Shown here piece by piece: positions 54,880 through 63,500 of a stretch of 64,000 nt of DNA. This stretch comes from Bacteroides sp. (GTDB lineage Bacteria; Bacteroidota; Bacteroidia; Bacteroidales; Bacteroidaceae), in assembly GCF_028690125.1 (NCBI RefSeq), contig NZ_JAQVBV010000013.1, positions 1 through 64,000 of the forward strand. Reading direction: 5' to 3'. The position numbers and the translations under genes are program-made. Each line of letters opens with the position of its first letter. The stretch's first letter is position 1. Under the pieces are notes generated by a model, which ran no database searches, was not told where the DNA came from, and saw nothing but the letters and a program-made list of their open reading frames with translations.

Positions 54880-55491
54880 ATGATAAATATGAATAAGAAA
54901 GATGTTTCCACTATATCCATATTTCTTTTGGCGAGTTTGTTCCTGTTTGTACCCGTAAGTCATACACAAAACTCACAGACTACTTGCCAGAAATTTCTGG
55001 AATATTTGAATGATTGGACTTCAAATTGCGTGGGCGATTTAAATCATTTGAAGCTGGTGAACTACACTTACAAAGGTGAAATAAAGTCTGAAAAGAATAA
55101 GTCCCGAGTGATAGAGGCTATCTATTCTGACAAGGCACCTTTCGTTTCGGTGTTGTCAGACTTGGTTATAAGTGACACAACGTTTACGGATACCGATATT
55201 AAGATTCAACAGAAAATATATCCCAATTTTGAAATAGTTACAGTCCGCCAGATGGTGGATGGGGGTAAACTCACCGAAGATTCTATTGCGATGCTCAAAA
55301 AACGGCTCTACAAAAATGTCGGAATTGGCGACGGTTATCTGGAAATGGATTGGAGCTATAAAGGGAAGAAATACCGCTCTCTGGGTATCATACCGAATGA
55401 TGGTATTCCTGTCGATCCTATTACCTCGGGGTTGCGCACAGGCGGTAAAACGATTATAAATAGCCGGAATTTTACCAATAAAAGACAGTAA
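54880..55491 (+). CDS. Secreted protein of unknown function, 203 residues
   Basis: Signal peptide (ISIFLLASLFLFVPVSHTQ) with cleavage near residue 30; ATG at 54889 is an alternative start. The mature part has two cysteines (TTCQKFLEYL, SNCVGDLN) and mixed alpha/beta patterns, with a final region rich in Gly and Thr (GIPVDPITSGLRTGGKT). No lipobox. I do not recognise the family. Its 3' end overlaps an open frame on the minus strand that looks like a remnant. Confidence 0.55.
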   Translation: MINMNKKDVSTISIFLLASLFLFVPVSHTQNSQTTCQKFLEYLNDWTSNCVGDLNHLKLVNYTYKGEIKSEKNKSRVIEAIYSDKAPFVSVLSDLVISDTTFTDTDIKIQQKIYPNFEIVTVRQMVDGGKLTEDSIAMLKKRLYKNVGIGDGYLEMDWSYKGKKYRSLGIIPNDGIPVDPITSGLRTGGKTIINSRNFTNKRQ

Positions 55492-55690
55492 TATTTTTCG
55501 AACACAGATCATATGGTTCGTTTAAAGTTCCATTAATTCGCATGGGGATATCTATATACTTATCTTCTTTTTGTATTATTGGAATGGGAGGAACTGGCTT
55601 TACCAATTTGGGAGTATCTACCGGTTCTACTAGAAGTTTAGTACATAGCCTATAAAATAAGAACTTTTGCAGAGAGTCATAAATGGGTAT
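55472..55690 (-). pseudogene. Unrecognised coding remnant on the minus strand
   Basis: A 72-codon open frame without an ATG near its start: PIYDSLQKFLFYRLCTKL, then VEPVDTPKLVKPVPPIPI, then KYIDIPMRINGTLNEPYDL and a stop. The Pro-rich middle and low-complexity-free end suggest former coding sequence whose 5' part is lost. No family recognised. Confidence 0.25.
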
Positions 55691-55782
55691 TTAATATATT
55701 TGTTTATGACTTCTATTTTTATTTGGCTATTAAAACAAGGCGCGAACAGATTTCTAATGGAAATAATTACTCAAAAATAACA

Positions 55783-55938
55783 ATATTTGTTCAAAGGTAA
55801 ACTGAGGATGCTTTTTGAATGTTACAATATAGTTTAAAGCGTAAATTGTTTGTTTGCTAATTTGTTTATAATCAGATATGTATTGGGATATGTGTTGTAA
55901 CAGTATCTTGTTTGGTAGAAAAAACAGCCCTATCTTTG
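55783..55938 (+). promoter_or_regulatory. Promoter module P6
   Basis: ATATTTG (55783), GTTACAATATA (55821-55831), TGTAACAGTATCTTG (55896-55910) and -7 TATCTTTG (55931-55938), 20 bp after the TTG. Downstream an ATG at 55959 starts MRALIVL, again echoing MKALIKL of 46070, but stops after 20 codons. It precedes hairpin RNA E6. Confidence 0.65.
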
Positions 55939-56093
55939 CAAAAGATTAAAATAACTAGATGAGAGCATTGATCGTGCTGATTCATCGTTATTTTGTCAGT
56001 TCCAAATCAAGTTATTTGTAGAATGGCTTGAAATAAAAAAGGCACTCACTTCTTGATAGTAGAAAATATATTGTATAATATATGTTTGATATT

Positions 56094-56240
56094 AAGGTTT
56101 GGCAGGAACAACATGGGGGAGACATGTTCAATGTTGTGAGATTTTTCTTTCTTTTCGAATTGGAGTCGTAAGTCATTTGCTTATCTCTGTCCGTCGAGAA
56201 GGGTATTTTTCACAGTTGTAGTTCCTGCCAGCCTTTTTAT
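56094..56240 (+). ncRNA. Hairpin RNA candidate E6
   Basis: AAGGTT, bulged T, GGCAGGAAC (56101-56109) pairs with GTTCCTGCC (56221-56229) and AGCCTT, then TTTATTTT. Inner elements: AACATG-GGGGAGA-CATGTT hairpin, TGTGA/TCACA (56135-56139 with 56210-56214) and CTTTTCGA/TCGAGAAG (56151-56158 with 56194-56201). Its first ~34 nt match 46520-46554 of the transglutaminase-like gene at all but two positions. Transcript from P6 about 295 nt. Confidence 0.6.
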
Positions 56241-56369
56241 TTTGCACTTTTCATATAAAACTGGAAGCAGTTCTGTTATATTCTATTTCTTCAGTTTAAA
56301 TAACAATTTCAGATTTAGTTTTTTACTCTTCATTTCTTTTCTTCCAGGTTTAGGCATTCATATATGATT

Positions 56370-56720
56370 TTATTTTTTGGGTGCATAAATGTATTTATGA
56401 AAAAAATTGGCAACCATTGATGTTGTTGCGAAATATAATACAGCAAATGTATTTAGTTCTCTTTTTACTGCATACTTAAAAACTAAGTAGAAAAGGACCG
56501 TAGTTATAATCGTCATAAAGGTAATCAAAAGAACTTTTTTTATTTTGGGAATGAGTGTTTTGTCTATAATGTACATATATAGTAAAAAGATTGCAAGTAA
56601 TAAAATTCCTGCAATAGCAAAATTTGTAATATACATATTTATGGGACAAAGAAACTGTATGAGCAACATTCCGCCAACTTCTATTATGAGCATTGACATA
56701 AATAAAAAGAAACTTTTCAT
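56370..56720 (-). CDS. Four-helix membrane protein, 116 residues
   Basis: Four hydrophobic segments (FFLFMSMLIIEVGGMLLIQFL, ITNFAIAGILLLAIFLLYMYI, VLLITFMTIITTVLFYLVF and FAVLYFATTSMVANFFHKYIY). Unknown family. It lies 36 bp downstream of the HTH protein gene and is probably co-transcribed with it. This pair resembles a reduced form of the membrane/HTH sets at 39918 and 43328, but sequence similarity to them is not evident. Confidence 0.55.
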   Translation of the reverse strand: MKSFFLFMSMLIIEVGGMLLIQFLCPINMYITNFAIAGILLLAIFLLYMYIIDKTLIPKIKKVLLITFMTIITTVLFYLVFKYAVKRELNTFAVLYFATTSMVANFFHKYIYAPKK

Positions 56721-56756
56721 ATTTGTTTTTTTATGGTATTTTGAAAGTATATCTTG

Positions 56757-57227
56757 TTAGTTTTTATAAAGTTCTCTAATGAATTCTGAGATAGAGTCGC
56801 AATTCACCCTCATTTTCTTTTTTAGGCGACTACGTCTTGTTCGCAATGAACTAAGTAATATATTACAGAATATTGAAATCTCTTTATGATCCAACCCCAT
56901 TCTCATTAATAAAATGATATGGATATCGTCTTCAGTAAGTGAAGAGTAGTTTTGGCGTAATTTTGCGGCAAAGTAATCTTGAGACTGGTTTATGTATATT
57001 TCCAGATGGTTCCAGTTGCCTTTTGTTAATCTTGATGCAGAATGAAGTAACTGATCTATTTCATTTTTGTCTATAATACTATTGCTCTTCTCACGGAGAG
57101 AATTCATATAAGCATCAAACGCTACAGATTGGGCTGCACGTTCTGATTTTGCCAAAGCACGTTGTATAACTCTTCTATTGACGAAGAATGCAAATAGTAT
57201 GATAAAAGTACAATAAATAAATCCCAT
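56757..57227 (-). CDS. Single-pass membrane HTH (LuxR-like) protein
   Basis: A 156-residue protein: one N-terminal membrane helix (FIYCTFIILFAFFV), a basic helical linker (NRRVIQRALAKSERAAQ) and a C-terminal HTH (LTEDDIHIILLMRMGLDHKEISIFCNI, LRTRRSRLKKKM) of the LuxR/sigma-4-like type used by Bacteroidetes membrane regulators. This is a shorter layout than the four-helix regulators at 39918 and 43328. It lies about 500 bp from hairpin RNA E6, in convergent orientation. Confidence 0.65.
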   Translation of the reverse strand: MGFIYCTFIILFAFFVNRRVIQRALAKSERAAQSVAFDAYMNSLREKSNSIIDKNEIDQLLHSASRLTKGNWNHLEIYINQSQDYFAAKLRQNYSSLTEDDIHIILLMRMGLDHKEISIFCNILLSSLRTRRSRLKKKMRVNCDSISEFIRELYKN

Positions 57228-57290
57228 AATTTAATTGATCTTATTATTGGGCAAATATAGAGTGTGAGAATGTAAAAACCAATATCTTAA

Positions 57291-57327
57291 CCGTGTACAA
57301 ATTGCATGGCAGGGCATTTGTACACGG
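57291..57327. terminator. 12-bp perfect hairpin between HTH and M20 genes
   Basis: CCGTGTACAAAT (57291-57302) pairs with ATTTGTACACGG (57316-57327), 13-nt loop. It is followed on the plus strand by CTTTTC and is well placed to end the M20 transcript from the minus strand, although no T-run follows on that side. Confidence 0.5.
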
Positions 57328-57386
57328 CTTTTCTGATTGTAACCGGTAGTAGGAATCTGGTAATTCCTGTTTTTTGTCCGGTAGAT

Positions 57387-58454
57387 TTATAACTTTAGTC
57401 CGTCAAGTAATTCAAGATAGATTCCGATTGCTTCTTCTATTTCTTTCAGCATAATATATTCTTCGGCTGTATGCGAACGAGAGGAACGTCCAGGACCGAT
57501 TTTTACCGATGGAAAGGGCATTAATGCTTGGTCGGACAGGGTAGGGGAACCAAACGGCACACGTCCCTGCTTCACTGCTTTTTGCACAAAAGGATGTTGT
57601 TCGTCAATTCGTGAAGAGTTGAGGCGGAAAGAACGTGCTTTGGCTTCACAAGAGATGTTTTTCTTGATTTGCTCAAATAATTCTTCATTGGAGTAAAGCT
57701 CATTGCTACGGATATCGACAATGAAGGTACATTTATCAGGAACTACATTGTGTTGTGTACCGGCATTAATGACTGTGACGCTCATCTTTACGGGGCCCAA
57801 TAGGGGAGATTCTTTTTCGAATTGATAATCACGGAACCATTTGATATCATCCAACACTTTATAGATTGCATTGTCACCTTCATTACGCGCGGCGTGTCCT
57901 GCTTTTCCGGTCGCAGTAACATCCATTACCATCAATCCTTTTTCGGCAATGGCAGGTTGCATTTCCGTCGGTTCACCGACAATTGCAAAGTTGATTGGAG
58001 GGAGTCCCGGCAATACACTTTCGATGCCATCTTTACCGGACACTTCCTCTTCACAGGAAGCCAGATAAATCAGGTTATAGCTTTGTGAGGTACGACATAG
58101 TTGCAGGAACACCTGTAATAGAGACACTACACTTGCTCCGGCATCATTGCTTCCCAATCCGTATAGTTTCCCATTTTCTTCGCGTGGAGTGAATGGATCT
58201 TTGCGCCAGCCGTTTACAGGTTTTACGGTGTCGATATGAGAATTGAGCAGGATAGTGGGTTTCTTCAGGTCGAACATTGGACTGAGACACCAAATATTGT
58301 TACCTTTACGTCCTGCCTGCATCCCTTCGGCTTCAATGTAACTTTGTAGAAAATCAGCGGCTTGGCTTTCTTCCCGGCTGAGTGAAGGAATACTGATTAG
58401 TGATTTGAGAAGGCTTATAGCCTCTACGGTCATAGACGAAATATCATAGTTCAT
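57387..58454 (-). CDS. M20 family deacylase (ArgE/DapE type)
   Basis: From the ATG at 58454 (MNYDISSMTVEAISLLK) the protein has 355 residues. An in-frame ATG at 58493 lies within the promoter and is rejected. The di-zinc site of M20 is complete: NSHIDTV (His, Asp), GSNDAGASVV (bridging Asp), SCEEEVSG (catalytic and metal Glu), VGEPTEM (metal Glu) and SSRSHTAEEYI (metal His). In Bacteroides, proteins of this type include the ArgE-like deacylase of the acetyl- or succinyl-citrulline arginine pathway; that substrate is likely but unproven here, since no arginine genes are adjacent. A minus-strand -7 box TATCTTTG (58491-58498) gives a leader of about 30 nt. Confidence 0.85.
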   Translation of the reverse strand: MNYDISSMTVEAISLLKSLISIPSLSREESQAADFLQSYIEAEGMQAGRKGNNIWCLSPMFDLKKPTILLNSHIDTVKPVNGWRKDPFTPREENGKLYGLGSNDAGASVVSLLQVFLQLCRTSQSYNLIYLASCEEEVSGKDGIESVLPGLPPINFAIVGEPTEMQPAIAEKGLMVMDVTATGKAGHAARNEGDNAIYKVLDDIKWFRDYQFEKESPLLGPVKMSVTVINAGTQHNVVPDKCTFIVDIRSNELYSNEELFEQIKKNISCEAKARSFRLNSSRIDEQHPFVQKAVKQGRVPFGSPTLSDQALMPFPSVKIGPGRSSRSHTAEEYIMLKEIEEAIGIYLELLDGLKL

Positions 58455-58490
58455 TGTGTAGATTGATTTTAGATAGAACATTATATTGCA

Positions 58491-58539
58491 CAAAGATAGT
58501 CGTTTTGCGCAATTGTTTCAAATAAAACTAATACCTTTG
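58491..58539. promoter_or_regulatory. Divergent promoters of the M20 and acyl-CoA synthetase genes
   Basis: TATCTTTG on the minus strand (58491-58498) and TACCTTTG on the plus strand (58532-58539) lie back to back in a 110-bp gap. Confidence 0.6.
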
Positions 58540-58564
58540 TAGCATATTTACTAATACAAAGAGT

Positions 58565-60370
58565 ATGACTTATCATCATTTATCTGTCTTGGTACATCGT
58601 CAGGCTGAAAAGTATGGCGACAGAGTGGCACTGAAATACCGGGACTACGAGACAGCACAATGGCTTCCAATCACTTGGAACCAGTTTTCTCAAACTGTAA
58701 AGCAAGCAGCAAATGCATTTGTTGCATTGGAAGTTGAAGAACAAGAAAACATTGGTGTTTTTTCACAAAATATGCCCGAATGGTTTTATGTAGATTTCGG
58801 AGCTTTTGCAAACCGGGCTGTGGCTATTCCTTTTTATGCAACCAGTTCTCCTGCACAAGCACAATACATTATCAATGATTCGCAAATCCGCTATCTTTTT
58901 GTCGGAGAACAGTATCAGTATGATTCAGCTTTCAGTATCTTCGGTTTCTGCTCATCCTTGAAACAACTGATAATTTTCGACCGATCCGTAGTAAAAGATC
59001 CGCGCGATGTATCTTCTATATATTTTGATGAGTTTATGGCTATGGGCGAAGGGTTTACCCATAATGAAATTGTGGAAGAACGGACAGCACGTGCTTCTTA
59101 TGATGACCTGGCGAATATTCTTTATACTTCCGGAACTACCGGAGAGCCGAAAGGAGTAATGCTTCATCATTCCTGTTATCTGGAACAGTTTCAAACTCAT
59201 GACGAACGCTTGACTACCATGTCGGATAAAGATGTGTCGATGAGTTTCCTTCCATTGACACACGTTTTTGAAAAGACATGGTGTTACTTCTGCATTCATA
59301 AAGGGGTGCAGATCTGTATTAATCTTCGCCCTGCTGATATTCAGACTACGATCAAAGAAATTCGTCCGACGCTTATGTGCAGTGTTCCCCGTTTTTGGGA
59401 GAAGGTGTACGCAGGGGTACAAGAGAAGATAAATGAGACTACAGGTGTGAAAAAAGCATTGATGTTGGATGCTATTAAAGTAGGTAAAGTTCATAATCTG
59501 GATTATCTGCGTCTGGGCAAGACTCCTCCGATTATGAATCAGCTTAAATATAAGTTTTATGAAAAAACGATTTACTCTTTATTGAAAAAGACAATCGGTA
59601 TTGAGAATGGTAACTTCTTTCCAACCGCAGGAGCGGCTGTTCCCGACGAAATCAACGAATTTGTGCATTCTGTGGGAATCAATATGATAGTGGGGTATGG
59701 ATTGACTGAATCTACTGCTACTGTGTCGTGCGCATTGCCGATCGGTTATGATATCGGTTCGGTAGGTGTAGTATTGCCAGGAGTGGAAGTGAAGATCGGA
59801 GACAATGATGAAATATTGCTTCGTGGTAAAAGTATCACTAAAGGGTATTACAAAAAAGCGGAAGCAACTGCTGAAGCCATTGATACTGATGGCTGGTTCC
59901 ATACGGGAGATGCCGGTTATTTTAAAAATGGACAATTGTATCTGACGGAACGTATCAAGGATTTGTTTAAGACTTCCAACGGTAAGTATGTTGCTCCGCA
60001 AGCTTTGGAGACAAAGTTGGTTATCGACCGTTATATTGACCAGATAGCAATTATCGCTGACCAACGTAAGTTTGTTTCTGCATTGATCGTGCCCGTATAT
60101 GGCTTCGTAAAAGAGTATGCAAAGGAAAAGGGGATTGAATTTAAGGATATGAATGAGCTTTTGCTCCATCCTAAAATACAAGGCTTGTTCCGTGCACGAA
60201 TTGAGACTTTGCAACAGCAATTTGCCCATTATGAACAGATTAAACGTTTTACTTTGCTTCCCGAACCGTTTAGTATGGAACGTGGAGAACTGACCAATAC
60301 CTTAAAATTAAAACGTTCTGTTGTAGCTGTTAATTATAAAGATATGATTGAAAAGATGTATGAAGAGTAA
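58565..60370 (+). CDS. Long-chain acyl-CoA synthetase (AMP-forming)
   Basis: A 601-residue cytosolic member of the ANL adenylation family. The P-loop is ILYTSGTTGEPKGVMLHH, and the other core motifs are present: VGYGLTESTATVSCALP, GWFHTGDAGYFKNGQLYLTERIKDLFKTSNGKYVAPQALE, and a C-terminal Lys in TNTLKLKRSVV. It activates fatty acids with ATP and CoA for lipid synthesis or degradation. Length and organisation match Bacteroides FadD-like proteins. The -7 box TACCTTTG lies 26 bp before the ATG. No partner lipid genes are adjacent. Confidence 0.93.
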   Translation: MTYHHLSVLVHRQAEKYGDRVALKYRDYETAQWLPITWNQFSQTVKQAANAFVALEVEEQENIGVFSQNMPEWFYVDFGAFANRAVAIPFYATSSPAQAQYIINDSQIRYLFVGEQYQYDSAFSIFGFCSSLKQLIIFDRSVVKDPRDVSSIYFDEFMAMGEGFTHNEIVEERTARASYDDLANILYTSGTTGEPKGVMLHHSCYLEQFQTHDERLTTMSDKDVSMSFLPLTHVFEKTWCYFCIHKGVQICINLRPADIQTTIKEIRPTLMCSVPRFWEKVYAGVQEKINETTGVKKALMLDAIKVGKVHNLDYLRLGKTPPIMNQLKYKFYEKTIYSLLKKTIGIENGNFFPTAGAAVPDEINEFVHSVGINMIVGYGLTESTATVSCALPIGYDIGSVGVVLPGVEVKIGDNDEILLRGKSITKGYYKKAEATAEAIDTDGWFHTGDAGYFKNGQLYLTERIKDLFKTSNGKYVAPQALETKLVIDRYIDQIAIIADQRKFVSALIVPVYGFVKEYAKEKGIEFKDMNELLLHPKIQGLFRARIETLQQQFAHYEQIKRFTLLPEPFSMERGELTNTLKLKRSVVAVNYKDMIEKMYEE

Positions 60371-60400
60371 TTAATTAGAAATTACGAATTATTATATTTT

Positions 60401-60471
60401 AGGCACGGATTACGCGGAAAATACGGTTCTTTTATATAACTGAAACCGTGAAATCTGTGCAATCCGTGCCT
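60401..60471. terminator. Long palindrome between convergent genes
   Basis: AGGCACGGATT (60401-60411) pairs perfectly with AATCCGTGCCT (60461-60471); inner ACGGTT pairs with AACCGT. It lies between the ends of the converging acyl-CoA synthetase and HzsA-like genes and probably ends both. Confidence 0.6.
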
Positions 60472-60533
60472 AAATCATGTAAATATCAATATATCTCTAA
60501 TATAAACTCATTGATATATTAATCCTTCCTTAT

Positions 60534-63500
60534 TTACTTATCTTCAATAATCATACGAAAGCCAACGTTAAATACCCGTTGATACGGATAATAGCCTTTA
60601 CGTGAATATGAAGTGGAGAACTTCGGGCGTTCGATGTACGAGCCCCCACGTACTGTTTTGTATTCAGAAGTCGGTTGGGACTTTTCTTTGTATGGATAAG
60701 GCAAATAGTCGGAACGAGTCCATTCGGCTACATTTCCATGCATACAATACAAACCGAATGGATTTGCTTCGTAGACTTTTCCACCCACCTGAACCAGATT
60801 TCCATCATCAACACTTTCTTCTTTCGGTAAGAAAGTGTAATATTTATACCAATAATCAGACTTGGACATAGGTTGCGGATCTATGCCCGAGACTGCAAGT
60901 AATAATGTTGTCTTGTCCGCCATATTTTCTTTTTTGCTAAAATCAGTGTGTAAGTCTCCATACCAGAAATCATTATCACTTCCGGCACGACAAGCCCATT
61001 CCCATTGTGCTTCGGTAGGGAGTGTAATATTCAAGCCGGTTTTTTCACTTAACTTTTGGCAATATTCCATCGCATCGTTATAGCTAACACGAATTACAGG
61101 TTGTTCCGGTTTATTTGCCGGATATCCTTGAACTACATGGTCTTTCCACTGTTGATCGACAAAACGGCTATCGTGTTCCGGAAAAATGACATTGAATTGT
61201 TCGTTGGTCGTTTCCAGCTCTGCCATCCAAAATGCTTTCTTTATTTTCACTTTGCAGGTAGGACGAGCATCCGATTCACCATTCTTGCTCCCCATCACGA
61301 ACTCACCAGCAGGAATACGGATGAAAACAACTTTTACTCCGGGGGCTATTTCAACAACCTTACGTATCTCTTTTTCGTCTGCTAACATACTTTTTATCGT
61401 ATTGACATCAAAAGGCCAGCTTTTGACTTTAATTTCCTTTACTTCCCGGACTGTTTCTTTTTCAGGTATTACAGGAGTTATCGTTCCTTGTTTCTTTAAA
61501 TATTCAGCATATTCGGTTATTTCTTTTTTCCAGTCTACCCCAGAACCACCGGCATATTTATTATTCAGTTCCATACGGCGCTTTACTTGGTCAAATCCTT
61601 TATATGGGAAATAATTCAATACGTTTGCATTAAAATATCCTTTATCCGGAGCGTTATAATCAATCCAGTTATAAAGTGTTTTCCACTCCTTATCTGTCAG
61701 TTTTACATTGTAATGTCCCTTTTTCAAGAGGCGAACCAGTTCACTTGTATTAGGATGATATTCATAAGGTTGCAACACTACCATATCTCCTTCACCTCCC
61801 TGACGATGTACATATGGATGCAGATTCAGGTAAGAAGTTCCGTAAGCTTGCTCGTCTTTTTTTCCTCCGCGCAAATCGAAAGCCTTCCCTTCCCCGTTAT
61901 GACAGGCAATACACGCTCTGTCCAGAATAGGTTGCACTTCCAGATCGAACGTGAAAGAACGCTTTCCTCCTTCCGGAGGAGTCAGCGAAGCCGGAGCTTT
62001 TTGTGATGCTATTACACGCTTGGGAATTGCAATTTGGTTCTGATTTTCATGACAGCCCACGCAAGACACAATCTCACCCGGTTGCCCGGTTACCCAACTA
62101 CGCATCCACTGAATAGCTACTCCTTCTTTATCTAAAGGCTGTATAGAAATCGGGGTATTGGCGGGAACCTTAAAGATCACAGAACCGTCTTCTTCTACCG
62201 GAACGGTACCCAACAATCGTTTAATATCCCATCCGGACTGAATGCCCTGCCAGTTATGGTCTGATTTAGTATTGACATAAGCATATTCGTAAGCATGCAG
62301 ACGGAGAGATTTAACTGTTCCCCGAGGAATGCCTCTTAATCCCTCACCTTCATAAATATCTTGTATAAAAAAGGTGGCTTCTTTATCATCCAACTTTACC
62401 CGGTCGGGAATTGCAGGAGGAGTTTTTGTCTTGCGTACCAGAATCGGACTGATATAACCTTCTCCTTCTGCTTGCATCAGGCAGGTTACGTTATCATAAA
62501 TGTCTACCAGATAAATTCCCCATAATGAATTGGGAGATAACTTTGCAGCAACCAGAAAATATTTATCATTCAAGGGAGTCGGCTTAATGAATTGAGGCCA
62601 GACATCATTTACGAGTTCATCTTTTATTAATTCCTGAATTGGACGATTCCGATGAGGAATCTCTTGTATCATACCCGATACTCCTTTTCGTCCTTTTGTA
62701 GGGTCGAATAATATCAAACGCCCGGAACGAGCTATGCCGTGATGACCGGATATGATTCCTACAAATGCTGAACCATACCCCGGTAAGGGCTGCATATCAA
62801 AAGTACTGTTCGGAAACATGGACCCACTGCCATAAAGTGCTTTATTTTCTGTTCCATCCGGATTCATGTGCATTACGATACGGGAATAATAATGTGTCAG
62901 GTCTGTATATTCCCAACGAGTGTACATGATACGACCGTTATTCATGATAGCCGGATTCCAGTTGGCATCCTGATCGAAGGTTAAACGACGCATCGTTTTA
63001 TCTTTCGGATTGTAAAGCACCATATTACCTACTGCATCGGATCCATTAACACAGGGCACTCCCTGATAGCCGATATTGGAGACGGCTACAATGCGACCAT
63101 CGGGTAAATAAGTCCCGTCATAAAATTCCAGATCCGGTTCTTCATTTTCTAAAAGAGGTTTGCAACCGGAACCATCCAACTTCGCTTCAAATACATTCCA
63201 CCGTTTATCACTTTGCAACTGGGAAAACATGACTCTGTCTCCTTCCCAATGAAGCTTGAGATCGGAAATAGAAGAACCGTTTGATGGTTTATAAATTCGA
63301 CGCATTTCGATATCTCCGCGTAAATTGGAAAGTTCGACAATTTCAGCATCAAAACCTTCTCGACGGGCAGACTCTTGATTACTCCAATTATTAGCTTGGG
63401 TTCCTAACTCTGGAGCCATTGCCTGGCGGGCATTCATTCCTAATTTAAAACGTGCGGCAACTATTTTATTAACGTCCAATAAAGTATTACCCAATAAGAT

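Noticed and set aside
35888..55938. GTTACA/TGTAAC pairs as terminal inverted repeats of small mobile elements
   Set aside because: Spacing is constant, but no target-site duplications were seen, the interior is poorly conserved, and a correctly spaced -33/-7 promoter directly follows the second site in every copy. Kept as promoter modules.
58455..58493. Upstream ATG for the M20 deacylase
   Set aside because: It overlaps the minus-strand -7 box at 58491-58498, so it lies before the transcription start.
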